A DNA stretch of 64,000 bases from Actinomyces bovis (GTDB lineage Bacteria > Actinomycetota > Actinomycetes > Actinomycetales > Actinomycetaceae). Below the pieces are notes generated by a model. The model had not been told where the DNA came from. It was given only the letters and a program-made list of their open reading frames with translations, and ran no database searches. Shown here piece after piece: positions 1-8,353 of the stretch. The DNA is taken from the NCBI RefSeq assembly GCF_900444995.1, contig NZ_UAPQ01000009.1, positions 62,001 to 126,000 on the forward strand, in the 5' to 3' direction. The position numbers were made by a program, and so were the translations under genes. Position 1 is the stretch's first letter. The number at the start of each line of letters is the position of its first letter.

Positions 1-116
1 ACCAGCTCGCGCAGAGTCTGCCGCCAGGGGGTGGCCTGGCCGCCGAAGGCGAGCACGTAGGGCTCTCCGGCGGTCAGGCGCGCGAAGGTCGTCTTGGGGG
101 TGGGGGTGGCGGTCAT
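1..116 (-). CDS. fas: Type I fatty acid synthase, N-terminal fragment (gene runs off the left edge)
   Basis: Only the first 38 codons are in the window. The residues AGEPYVLAFGGQATPW match the opening block of the large multidomain actinobacterial FAS I (mycobacterial Fas has the same AGEPYxxAFGGQ block). FAS I builds acyl-CoAs from acetyl-CoA and malonyl-CoA in the cytosol. The ATG at 116-114 has a GGAG ribosome binding site 6 nt upstream. It begins 67 bp after accD on the same strand, so malonyl-CoA production and use are probably co-transcribed. The family call rests on this short N-terminus plus the neighbourhood. Confidence 0.8.
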   Translation of the reverse strand, partial: MTATPTPKTTFARLTAGEPYVLAFGGQATPWRQTLREL

Positions 117-183
117 CTGCTTCTCCGTCTGGGCTTGTTAGTTCTTCAGGAAGGTATTTGCTTGGGTGGCGGCTCAGGGCCGC

Positions 184-1818
184 TCACAGGGGAACGTTGT
201 CGTGCTTCTTACTTGGTGCAGGGCCACTGGAGCGTTTAGCTGCCAGGGCGGCCAGGGAATCGACAATCACCTGGCGGGTTTCCTCCGGGGCGATGACGGC
301 GTCGATCTCCCCGATACCCACGGCTTTGTCTGGGTTTATGACGGCCTGCTCGTACTCGGCTACTAGCCGTTCTTGCTCAGCGCTTGCCGCTGCCTCTCCC
401 TGGGCCTCCCGGACCTGCGCGAGTTCGCGGCGATGAATGATGCTGACTGCTCCAGCTGCACCGAGCACGGCGATTTCTGCGCCTGGCCAGCAGAAGTTCA
501 GGTCTGCACCAATGGCCTTGGAGCCCATAACGATGTATGCGCCCCCATAGGCTTTGCGCAGCACCACGGTGACCAGGGGCACGGTGGCGGTGGCGTAGGC
601 GTTGATGACTTTGGCGCCGCGGCGGATGATGCCGGCGTGTTCCTGCTCAGCGCCCGGCCGGTATCCAGGCACGTCTACGAAGGTCACCACTGGCAGTCCA
701 AAGGCATCACAGAAGCGGACGAAGCGGGCTAGCTTCTCGGAGGCGTCCACGTCCAGGGTGCCGGCGTCCACTAGCGGCTGGTTGGCCACGATCCCGACGG
801 GGCGTCCCTCCATGCAGGCGAAGCCCACCACGACATTGGCCGCAAAGTCCTCCTGGATCTGTACTAGCTCGCCGTGGTCCACCAGTGCGGAGACCACCTG
901 CACGACGTCGTAGGGTTGGCGAGTGGAAGCTGGAACTAAGTCGCCCACCGCCGCAGCAGAGGCTTCATCTTGTGCGCGAGTGGCTGCGTCGTAGGCGTAG
1001 CGTGGCGCGGACTGTTGGGCGCAGGATGGCAGGTAGGCGAGCAGTGTGCGCACCTGGGCCAGGGCGTCCTCCTCATCCTCGGCTACATAGTGGACCACGC
1101 CGGAAACTGAGCCGTGGATTTCCGCACCGCCTAGGTCTTCAGCGCTGATGCGCTCCCCGGTGACGGCGCGGACGACGTCAGGTCCGGTGACGAACATATG
1201 GGAGGCCTCACGAGTCGCAATCACGAAGTCGGTCAAGGCCGGGGAGTAGACGGCGCCGCCAGCGCAGGGTCCCAAGATCACGCTGATCTGAGGCACCAGG
1301 CCAGAAGCGGCGCAGGTGCGGTTGAAGATGCGCCCGTATTGGCGCAGCGCTCCCACACCCTCCTGGATCTTGGCGCCGCCGGAATCGATCAGCCCGATAA
1401 CCGGGATGCGCAAGCGCAGAGCGTCGTCCAGCAGGCGCACAATTTTGTCTCCTTCGACGCTGCCTAGGGCGCCGCCAGAGACGGAGAAGTCCTGGGAGTA
1501 GACGGCCACTTGCCGTCCATCGATCTGGCCAAAACCAGTCACTACGCCAGAGGGGCGGGCCTGCTCCCCCGCGCCGGAGCCGGTGTAGCGGCCAATCTCC
1601 AGGAAGGTGGAGTCGTCCAGGAGCATGTCAATGCGTTCCCGGGCGGTCTGCTTGCCTTTGGCATGCTGGCGCGCGATCGCTTTCTCTTCAGCAGCGCGGC
1701 CTACACGTTCGGCGCGTTCCCGGAAGGCACGAGTAGCCGGAGAGGCCGCCATGGTGGTGTCAGGGCCGGCGTCTGGCCGGGCATATGCGTCGGCTGTGGG
1801 CGCAGCGTTAGTGGTCAT
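184..1818 (-). CDS. accD: Acyl-CoA carboxylase, carboxyltransferase (beta) subunit
   Basis: A 544-residue biotin-dependent carboxyltransferase of the crotonase fold, which moves CO2 from carboxybiotin to acetyl- or propionyl-CoA and so makes malonyl-CoA for FAS I. The two oxyanion-hole glycine motifs of the N-terminal half (GGAK near 147, GGAV near 187) and the C-terminal GGAY (about 425-428) are present. The C-terminus ends in KHDNVPL, typical of actinobacterial AccD. The ATG has an AGGAGG site 8 nt upstream, inside the end of accA, 3 bp away. Substrate preference (acetyl versus propionyl) cannot be fixed from sequence alone. Confidence 0.93.
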   Translation of the reverse strand: MTTNAAPTADAYARPDAGPDTTMAASPATRAFRERAERVGRAAEEKAIARQHAKGKQTARERIDMLLDDSTFLEIGRYTGSGAGEQARPSGVVTGFGQIDGRQVAVYSQDFSVSGGALGSVEGDKIVRLLDDALRLRIPVIGLIDSGGAKIQEGVGALRQYGRIFNRTCAASGLVPQISVILGPCAGGAVYSPALTDFVIATREASHMFVTGPDVVRAVTGERISAEDLGGAEIHGSVSGVVHYVAEDEEDALAQVRTLLAYLPSCAQQSAPRYAYDAATRAQDEASAAAVGDLVPASTRQPYDVVQVVSALVDHGELVQIQEDFAANVVVGFACMEGRPVGIVANQPLVDAGTLDVDASEKLARFVRFCDAFGLPVVTFVDVPGYRPGAEQEHAGIIRRGAKVINAYATATVPLVTVVLRKAYGGAYIVMGSKAIGADLNFCWPGAEIAVLGAAGAVSIIHRRELAQVREAQGEAAASAEQERLVAEYEQAVINPDKAVGIGEIDAVIAPEETRQVIVDSLAALAAKRSSGPAPSKKHDNVPL

Positions 1819-1821
1819 CTC

Positions 1822-3678
1822 TCAGGCCTCCTGCTGGTCGGGACTGGTGGCCGGGGTGATAGTCAGGAGAACCTCCCCAGCGCAGACGGTCTGCCCGGCG
1901 GTAACCGGGATAGTGCTGACGACGCCGTCGTGGGGGGCGTGCACGTAGTTCTCCATCTTCATGGATTCCAGCACCACTAGGAGATCTCCCTCCCGTACCT
2001 GGCTGGCTTCGGTGACACAGATGCGGGTGACGATGGCCTGCATGGGTGAGGAGATAGTGCCGTTAGCGGCGTTTAGAGCCTCTGGCACTCCCCTACTGGC
2101 GCGGGCGGAGCGGCCCCGTAGGGGCTGGGGCACGCGGTGTGGTCTGGCACCAATGTTGTTTCGAGCACCGGGGCCGCCCAGGATTCCGTCAGGCAGAGTC
2201 AAGGACAGGCGACGGCCATTGAGTTCGATGACGTAGGTGGAGCGGGTGCGTTGCCCGGCCCCAGACTCCGGCAGCGGCGGGGTGGGCATATTGCCGAGGC
2301 CGGGTACCTCATCGTCAGCTACAGGTGCGGCGATGGCTGGCAGTACTTCGGCCTCGATCCAGCGAGTGGTGACTCCCAGGCCACCGCGTGAGTCCACGGC
2401 GGTGAATTCGGGGCGGGTGAGCACATGCTCGTGCAGGGCAGTGCAGACGGTAACGCCCTCGACGAGGGTCTCTGTCAAGGCGCGACGACAGCGAGCTAAG
2501 GCCTGCTCGCGGGTGGCTCCGGTGACCACGATCTTTGCAAGCATCGGGTCGAATAGGGGCGTGACGACGTCGCCCTCCATGACGCCAGACTCGATGCGAA
2601 TGCCGGGTCCGGCAGGCCAGCGCAGGCGAGTGATGGCGCCAGTGGAGGGGGCCAGGCCGCGTGCGGGGTCCTCGCAGGTGATGCGCAGTTCGATGGAGTG
2701 GCCACGTGGGGTGGGCACCTCCCCTAGGTGCCCACCGGCAGCAATGCGCAACTGGGCCTCTACCAGGTCTATGCCGGTTACCTCCTCAGAGACGCAGTGC
2801 TCCACCTGCAGGCGAGGATTGACCTCTAGGAACCACAGTTCGCCTTCAGGGGTGAGGAGGAATTCGCAGGTCGCTACCCCCACATAGCCGACGCTTTCCA
2901 ATAGGCGGCGAGAGGCCTCTGCCAGCTGCGTGTCTAGGTCTGCGGGCAGGAAGGGGGCGGGAGCTTCTTCCAGGAGCTTCTGGTTGCGTCGCTGCAGGGT
3001 GCAGTCACGGGTGGAGACCACCGCGAAGGCCTCGTGTGAGTCTCGGGCGCATTGGGTTTCAATGTGCCGGGCAGCAGTCACGAATTTTTCCAGGATGAGG
3101 GTGCAGCCAGCTGCCTGAGCGGAGTCAAAGGCCGGGGTGGTGCGTACCTCGTCGTCGTTGTGCAGCACGGTGATGCCGCGCCCACCTCCGCCGTCGGTGC
3201 GCTTGAGAGCTACGGGGTAGCCATGCTCTGCGGCGAAGGCTATTACGGTCTCTGGGCTGGTTACGGAGTCGGTGATGCCGGGAACCGGGGCGACGCCGGC
3301 GCGGTGGGCGGTGGCACGAGCGGAGAGCTTGTCCCCCAAGGCTTCCATGGCTACCGGTGAGGGACCGACCCAGGCTATGCCGGCAGCGGTGACAGCGCGG
3401 GCAAAGGCGGCGTCCTCGGAGAGGAAGCCGTAGCCGGGGTGGATGGCGTCAACCGCTTGCTCCTGAGCTAGCTTAAGGATGGCGTCAGCGTCGGTGTAGC
3501 CCGATCCCTCTGGCAAGGCGTAAGCCTCGTCGGCTAGCTCTGCGGCAGGGCTGAGGAGGTCCTCTGGAGTGTAGGGAAGGATTGAGGTGGCGCCGAGGTC
3601 GCGGACAGTGCGCAAGATGCGCAGTGCAATCTCACCGCGGTTGGCGATGAGGATGCGGTTGAGCTGGCGGGTGGTCAA
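1822..3678 (-). CDS. accA: Acyl-CoA carboxylase alpha subunit (biotin carboxylase plus BCCP)
   Basis: A 618-residue fusion. The N-terminal biotin carboxylase ATP-grasp region starts with ILIANRGEIALRI and includes the glycine-rich loop GGGGRG and the EVNPRLQVEH motif. A linker leads to a C-terminal biotinyl carrier domain with ESMKMEN, whose central lysine (about K574) carries biotin. It carboxylates biotin using ATP and bicarbonate and works with AccD. The start is a TTG at 3678, chosen because GAGGAG lies 7 nt upstream and the protein opens as expected for the family. First gene of an accA-accD-fas unit. Confidence 0.93.
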   Translation of the reverse strand: MTTRQLNRILIANRGEIALRILRTVRDLGATSILPYTPEDLLSPAAELADEAYALPEGSGYTDADAILKLAQEQAVDAIHPGYGFLSEDAAFARAVTAAGIAWVGPSPVAMEALGDKLSARATAHRAGVAPVPGITDSVTSPETVIAFAAEHGYPVALKRTDGGGGRGITVLHNDDEVRTTPAFDSAQAAGCTLILEKFVTAARHIETQCARDSHEAFAVVSTRDCTLQRRNQKLLEEAPAPFLPADLDTQLAEASRRLLESVGYVGVATCEFLLTPEGELWFLEVNPRLQVEHCVSEEVTGIDLVEAQLRIAAGGHLGEVPTPRGHSIELRITCEDPARGLAPSTGAITRLRWPAGPGIRIESGVMEGDVVTPLFDPMLAKIVVTGATREQALARCRRALTETLVEGVTVCTALHEHVLTRPEFTAVDSRGGLGVTTRWIEAEVLPAIAAPVADDEVPGLGNMPTPPLPESGAGQRTRSTYVIELNGRRLSLTLPDGILGGPGARNNIGARPHRVPQPLRGRSARASRGVPEALNAANGTISSPMQAIVTRICVTEASQVREGDLLVVLESMKMENYVHAPHDGVVSTIPVTAGQTVCAGEVLLTITPATSPDQQEA

Positions 3679-3733
3679 CGGCGTACTCCTCAGGTTGGTC
3701 GCTTTGAAGTCCGACGCCGTAGCCCTCGCCTGG

Positions 3734-3796
3734 ATTGTGGGTTTGCACTAGCCCAGGTTCAAGCGGACGCCGGTGCGGAGCGATCTGGTAGATCGC
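3734..3796 (-). promoter_or_regulatory. Candidate accA promoter with upstream palindrome
   Basis: On the minus strand TTGAAC (3762-3757) and CACAAT (3739-3734) are separated by 17 nt, a fair sigma-70 type match (4 of 6 at each box), about 55 nt before the accA TTG. A perfect 7-bp inverted repeat, GCGATCT-GGT-AGATCGC (3780-3796), lies 17 bp upstream of the -35 and could be an operator for the acc-fas unit. Both are pattern matches only. Confidence 0.35.
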
Positions 3797-4110
3797 CTAG
3801 GACTGGTTACGCCTCGCTAACCTGCCCATCCGGCACCCGGGTTCATACAAAGGAGGTCCAGGGTTCCAGCCGCAAAACCAAGATATTCCAGGCCACCACA
3901 ACCTGCACCTTGTGGAATCCTCACAAAGTCTTTAGGTGACATTGAAAGGTGGCGCCCAGCTGCTGGCGCGTTCCAAACTGGCACCGCCTTCGTCCACTCA
4001 ACTTATAGAAATCACACAAGGCTTCCGGCAGGCAATCATTTAACATCGCCTACCCGGGCTATCAAGGTGGCCAGGTACACGGCCTGGAGCCTTACCTAAA
4101 GTCCGACTTA
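3797..4110. other. Non-coding region between accA and rpe
   Basis: With the promoter area this forms the longest gap without a gene in the window (3679-4149). No tRNA, no convincing ORF and no mobile-element remnant is visible. A strong Shine-Dalgarno-like AAAGGAGGT occurs at 3849-3857 on the plus strand but has no start codon at a usable distance. A short imperfect palindrome, GCGCCCAGCTGCTGGCGC, sits around 3952-3969. Local AT content is slightly higher than in the flanking genes. Confidence 0.5.
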
Positions 4111-4133
4111 CGGCGCCCGGCCCGCCAGCGCCG
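4111..4133 (-). terminator. Possible terminator after rpe
   Basis: CGGCGC (4111-4116) and GCGCCG (4128-4133) form a 6-bp GC stem with an 11-nt loop, 16 bp past the rpe stop codon. There is no U-run, which is common in high-GC actinobacteria. Weak evidence. Confidence 0.35.
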
Positions 4134-4149
4134 GTGCGAAAACTCAGCT

Positions 4150-4818
4150 TCAGTGCTGGTGTGCTTGAGCCAGCTCCCGCAAGACTGCGATCTCCGCAAT
4201 CGCATCATCGGCCCGGTACACCGCTGAGCCCGCCACAAAGGTGTCCGCCCCGGCCTCGGCAGCACGCTCTATGGTGGCGCGAGAGATTCCACCGTCGACC
4301 TGTAGGCGCAAGGACAGGTTCTGCTCACTGATCAGCGCTCGGGCGCGCTTGATCTTGGGCAGCATGGCATCAATGAAGGACTGTCCCCCAAATCCTGGCT
4401 CCACCGTCATCACCAGCAACAGATCCAGTTCACCCAGCACCGAGTCGACCGCCTCCAGCGGGGTTGCGGGGCGCAAGGCCAGTCCGGCTTGGGCCCCGAG
4501 TCGGTGGATCTCGCGGGCTAGGCGGATGGGAGCCTGGGTAGCTTCCACATGCGGTGTGACTATTTGGCAGCCGGCCTCTGCGTAGGCGGGGGCCCAGTGA
4601 TCAGCGGCCTCGATCATCAGATGCGCATCAACGGGCAGCTCAGTAGAACGAGTTACCGCCTCTGCCACCGGCAGCCCCCAAGACAGATTGGGCACAAAAT
4701 GGTTGTCCATCACATCCACATGCACGCCGTCTGCATTAGCGATGCGCCCCAGCTCGGCAGCCAGATGGGCAATATCGCAGTTGAGGATTGAAGGAGTGAT
4801 GGTTGGCTGCGGGGTCAT
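4150..4818 (-). CDS. rpe: Ribulose-phosphate 3-epimerase
   Basis: A 222-residue TIM-barrel epimerase that interconverts ribulose 5-phosphate and xylulose 5-phosphate in the pentose phosphate pathway. Family motifs are present: ITPSILNCD at the start, [20 protein letters not shown] and [21 protein letters not shown]. The ATG at 4818 was chosen over an upstream extension because it gives the normal family length and has a GAGGAG site 6 nt upstream. It lies 74 bp after rsmB, as in many actinobacterial fmt-rsmB-rpe clusters. Confidence 0.95.
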   Translation of the reverse strand: MTPQPTITPSILNCDIAHLAAELGRIANADGVHVDVMDNHFVPNLSWGLPVAEAVTRSTELPVDAHLMIEAADHWAPAYAEAGCQIVTPHVEATQAPIRLAREIHRLGAQAGLALRPATPLEAVDSVLGELDLLLVMTVEPGFGGQSFIDAMLPKIKRARALISEQNLSLRLQVDGGISRATIERAAEAGADTFVAGSAVYRADDAIAEIAVLRELAQAHQH

Positions 4819-4892
4819 GGCTCTCCTCAGGTGGTCCGTCGGGCACTCGGGCGGCTGCTGTGTAGTTGATCGTGAATTGGCTCCGGTGGGGC

Positions 4893-6512
4893 TTAATGAG
4901 TGCGGCGCAGCAACGCACAAAACATGGCGTCTGTGCCGTCCAGATGTGGCCATAGCTGCAGCAGTTCGCGGTCTGCGCCGGCGGGCGGGCGGGGAGCTAC
5001 CCGGGTGGCGACATTGCCAGCATGCAGTCGCTCGGTGGTGATGCCTTCACGTGCAAGCGCCCGAATGACGTCCTCAACCACCAGGCGAGTCTCTTGAAGA
5101 TGCGGTGAGCAAGTCACGTAAGCCACTAGACCTCCCCGGCGCACCGTCTTAAGAGCTGAGCTCAGCAGCTCCTGCTGCAAGCTTGTGAGCTCCTTTACGT
5201 CTTGGGGGCTGCGGCGCCAGCGGGACTCAGGGCGACGGCGCAGCGAGCCCAGGCCGGTGCAAGGCACATCCACCAGTACACGGTCATAGCAACCTGGTTC
5301 TTGACTGCCATAGCTGCGGCCATCAGCACAGCGCACCTCCACAGCTGCTTCCGACAGGGCGCGCACGGCGGCATCTACCAGGTCGGCGCGGTGAGGCGCC
5401 ACTTCGCTGGCCACCAGGTGCACGCCGCGCTGGGCTGCACGCGCCCCAAGCAGTGCGGCCTTGCCGCCCGGACCGGCGCACATATCCAGCCAAAGCTTGT
5501 CCCGCCCTTCCAGCGGGGCTTCGGAGAGCACCAGGGCCACCAGCTGACTGCCCTCATCCTCCACTCCCGCGCGAGAGGAGCGCACAGATGCGATGCGTCC
5601 GGGGTCTCCTCCGGCCAGTACCACGGCGTAGGGGCTACTGTCCCCCAGATGGGGGCGACGCCCGGTAGCAGCGGCTGCCTCCTTGGCCAGGACCTCAGGC
5701 GCCACCAGGCCGGGGCGGGCACAGAGGGTTACCTCGGGGTCGGCGTTATTGGCCTCCAGCAGGGCTTCCAACTCTGTGGCGTCTCGGCCGTTATCGATTA
5801 GGGCCTGACGCAGGGCTTTGGCCACCCACAGGGGGTGGGAGTTACGGGCTGCCAGTGCGGTGAGTTCATCCGGATTGTCTTCGCTGAGGCGTTCCAGCCA
5901 AGCATCGGCATCGTGCTCACCAAGGCGGCGCAGAATGGCGTTGACGAAGCTGGCGGCGCCGGATCCGGCCACATGCCGGCTGAGATCCACGGTGGCGGAA
6001 ACCGCAGCATGGCTGGGCACGCGCATACTGAGCAGTTGATGGGCGCCTAGCCGTAACAGGTCCAGCACCCGCGGGTCCACATCCTTGAGGGGACGGTCCA
6101 CGCACTGGGCGATAATCGCGTCGTAGCGGCCCTGTAGGCGCAGAGTCCCGTAGGTCAGGGCGGTGGTGAATGCAGCGTCGCGTTTGTCTAGGCGGTAGGC
6201 GTCCAGGAGCGGCGGCAGGGCTAGGTTTGCAAAGGCGCCGTCTTCACGGACTGCCAGCAGCGCCTCGAAGGCACAGAGGCGCGCAGGGTCTTGGTACTCG
6301 CGCGGTTGACGGCGGGCGTCAGCCCTTTCGGCTGGGCGGCGGATAGGATTGCGGCGGCCATCGTTATTGCCTTTGCCGCGCTGCCGACCCTGGCCTCGAC
6401 GTTGGGCGCCTACCTGGCTATGCCGCCCCGACTGACCGTGCCCCCGGGGGCGCTGCCCATCGCCGCCTCGGCCTGCGCCTCCGGCGTGTCCACCTCCTCT
6501 AGGCGCACCCAT
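4893..6512 (-). CDS. rsmB: 16S rRNA (cytosine-5) methyltransferase, RsmB/NOP family
   Basis: A 539-residue SAM-dependent methyltransferase expected to modify C967 of 16S rRNA. After the N-terminal tail comes a NusB-like RNA-binding region (about 85-230), then the methyltransferase domain with the SAM motif [13 protein letters not shown] and the two cysteine motifs [15 protein letters not shown] and [10 protein letters not shown]. The first ~75 residues are a Gly/Arg-rich, low-complexity extension that the family normally lacks. The start overlaps the fmt stop codon by 1 nt (TGATG), which supports the long form. Translational coupling to fmt is likely. Confidence 0.93.
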   Translation of the reverse strand: MGAPRGGGHAGGAGRGGDGQRPRGHGQSGRHSQVGAQRRGQGRQRGKGNNDGRRNPIRRPAERADARRQPREYQDPARLCAFEALLAVREDGAFANLALPPLLDAYRLDKRDAAFTTALTYGTLRLQGRYDAIIAQCVDRPLKDVDPRVLDLLRLGAHQLLSMRVPSHAAVSATVDLSRHVAGSGAASFVNAILRRLGEHDADAWLERLSEDNPDELTALAARNSHPLWVAKALRQALIDNGRDATELEALLEANNADPEVTLCARPGLVAPEVLAKEAAAATGRRPHLGDSSPYAVVLAGGDPGRIASVRSSRAGVEDEGSQLVALVLSEAPLEGRDKLWLDMCAGPGGKAALLGARAAQRGVHLVASEVAPHRADLVDAAVRALSEAAVEVRCADGRSYGSQEPGCYDRVLVDVPCTGLGSLRRRPESRWRRSPQDVKELTSLQQELLSSALKTVRRGGLVAYVTCSPHLQETRLVVEDVIRALAREGITTERLHAGNVATRVAPRPPAGADRELLQLWPHLDGTDAMFCALLRRTH

Positions 6513-7474
6513 CAGGCCACCCCACCCTGGTTAGTGCCAGGCACTGCGCCCAGGGTAGCTCCGTCCAATCCGTGTGCCCCGCGGGCCCAGGCATCAGCGT
6601 CCATCCACTGCTTGCCTGCAGGTGCGACTTGGCCCAGGCGGACGGCGTGGGATGCTGTGCCCACTAGGACTTCATGTTTGCTGGCTCGCACCTGTCCAGG
6701 AGCCAGGTCATTGACCTCAGGAGCCAGGGTGACCGGACCAAGGCGCAGGCGTGCCCCCTGGTAGGTGGTGTGGGCGCCGGGGGCTGGGGTGACGCCGCGT
6801 ATGCGCCGGTCTATGGCTAGGGCCGGGTCGTTCCAGCGCAGGAGTCCGTCCTCGCTGCTCAATGTGGGGGCCTTGGTGGCTTGGGTGTGATCCTGCTGCT
6901 CAGGGTGGGCTTGGCCGGAAGCCAGGTCAGTGAGGGCACGCTTAACCAGCTCAGCACCGGCTTGTGCGAGGCTCTGCAGCAGTTCACCGGCAGTGGTGGT
7001 AGGACCGATGGCTTGGGTCATCCGCGCGTAGATTGGCCCGGTGTCCAGCCCCTCTTCTAGGCGGAAGACGCAGGCGCCAGTGACCTCGTCGCCGTTGATG
7101 ACGGCCCACTGCACCGGAGCAGCACCACGCCAGGCAGGCAGGAGGGAGAAGTGCAGGTTGAGCCAGCCGTGCCTAGGCACGTCAAGCAGCGCCGGTGGGA
7201 CTAGTCGCCCGTAAGCGACTACTACTGCAACATCGGCTTCCAGTGAACGCACCCAGTCTTGAATCTCAGCATCACGGAGGGTTTTGGGGGTGCGCACATC
7301 CAGACCAACCTCACGGGCGACAGCCGCCACTGGTGAAGGACGTAGGGCATGACCTCGACCGCTGCGCGCGTCTGCGCGGGTAAGGACACCGACTACTTCA
7401 TGCTCACTGTTGGCCATGAGCGCCTGTAGGACGGGCAGGGCGACGTCGGGGGTTCCGGCGAAGAGGATTCGCAT
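6512..7474 (-). CDS. fmt: Methionyl-tRNA formyltransferase
   Basis: A 320-residue enzyme that formylates initiator Met-tRNA with 10-formyl-tetrahydrofolate. It opens with ILFAGTPDVALPVLQAL. It has the catalytic block LNLHFSLLPAWRGAAPVQWA, with Asn, His and the SLLP loop, and a C-terminal tRNA-binding OB-like domain. It starts 4 bp after the HAD gene stop and overlaps rsmB by one base, so the three genes look like one transcript. Confidence 0.95.
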   Translation of the reverse strand: MRILFAGTPDVALPVLQALMANSEHEVVGVLTRADARSGRGHALRPSPVAAVAREVGLDVRTPKTLRDAEIQDWVRSLEADVAVVVAYGRLVPPALLDVPRHGWLNLHFSLLPAWRGAAPVQWAVINGDEVTGACVFRLEEGLDTGPIYARMTQAIGPTTTAGELLQSLAQAGAELVKRALTDLASGQAHPEQQDHTQATKAPTLSSEDGLLRWNDPALAIDRRIRGVTPAPGAHTTYQGARLRLGPVTLAPEVNDLAPGQVRASKHEVLVGTASHAVRLGQVAPAGKQWMDADAWARGAHGLDGATLGAVPGTNQGGVA

Positions 7475-7478
7475 AGGC

Positions 7479-8162
7479 TCAGTTTACGGGCGTGCTTGGG
7501 GGCTGCTTCGCAGGGCCCGAGATGAGGCCGAGTTCTGTCAGCTCAGCGCGCAAGCGTCCTGCGCCGGTAAATCTGAGTGCTTGCATGCCAACCGCGCGGG
7601 CAGCAGCGACATTGGCGGCAGTGTCGTCGATGAACAAGGTGGTGGCCGGGTCTAAGTGGTAGCGCTCCAGGGTTATCCGGTAGATCTGTGGATCTGGCTT
7701 GGCTAGATGCTCCGCAGCAGAAATGACCAGGCCTTGGAAGTGCTCCAGTTCCGGGACTAGGCCGCGGGCGTACTCAAAAGGCTCTACGTCGAAGTTGGAC
7801 AGCAGGTACAGGGGCACCCCAGCGTCCAGCAGCTCGCGGACAATGGCGACGGTTCCGGGCACATGCCCAAGGATGGAGTGTTCAAAGTTTTCCCGGTAGG
7901 TGCGCATCATTGCGGGCCATTCAGGGTGCTCGGGGTGGGCGAGTGCGAGGTCTGCAATTACGTCTTCAAAGTCATCGCCCGCGTCTGAGCGCAGGTTCAA
8001 CGCGTGAAAGTCTGCATCCTCCACAAAGGCGTCCCACTGGTCCAGGGGGATGCGTCCGGAGACCGCACCGGCGGGGTCCCAGGAGATCATCACGTTGCCG
8101 TAGTCAAAAACGATTGCCTTGATGGGAGCCTGCGGACGGAGGCTGGGTGCTGTGCTGCTCAT
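7479..8162 (-). CDS. HAD-superfamily hydrolase (YihX-like phosphatase)
   Basis: A 227-residue haloacid dehalogenase-fold protein. Motif I is VFDYGNVMISWDP with the likely nucleophile Asp near residue 20; motif II is YLLSNFD; the lysine motif is AKPDPQIY; the acidic motif is FIDDTAANV. The DxGNV form of motif I points to the YihX / sugar-phosphatase subgroup rather than to dehalogenases. Substrate unknown. Start ATG at 8162; 4 bp upstream of fmt in the same orientation. Confidence 0.8.
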   Translation of the reverse strand: MSSTAPSLRPQAPIKAIVFDYGNVMISWDPAGAVSGRIPLDQWDAFVEDADFHALNLRSDAGDDFEDVIADLALAHPEHPEWPAMMRTYRENFEHSILGHVPGTVAIVRELLDAGVPLYLLSNFDVEPFEYARGLVPELEHFQGLVISAAEHLAKPDPQIYRITLERYHLDPATTLFIDDTAANVAAARAVGMQALRFTGAGRLRAELTELGLISGPAKQPPSTPVN

Positions 8163-8269
8163 GGGGCGACCCTAGTTGTTCCAAGCCGCTGCGGCAGCGT
8201 GTCGCCACTGCCAGCTGGCGGCAAAACAAGCCGATCTAGCCGTACCGATGTCTTATGACCGTGAGCGAA

Positions 8270-8312
8270 CTGGGCCCGGTGGGCTCCCCAGGTGGGAGCC
8301 GACCGGGCCCAG
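8270..8312 (-). terminator. Strong hairpin after the GH101 gene
   Basis: CTGGGCCCGGTGGGCTCCC (8270-8288) faces GGGAGCC-GA-CCGGGCCCAG (8294-8312), giving a long near-perfect GC stem with a 5-nt loop, 41 bp beyond the GH101 stop codon. There is no U-run. Its size and place argue for a terminator isolating this gene from the HAD/fmt unit. Confidence 0.7.
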
Positions 8313-8353
8313 CAGTTGCCAAGGATCAGAGCTCGTTAGCTCGTGCACTCAGC

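Noticed and set aside
3849-3861. Perfect Shine-Dalgarno-like AAAGGAGGT on the plus strand
   Set aside because: No ATG, GTG or TTG opens a frame at a suitable distance, so it is probably chance.
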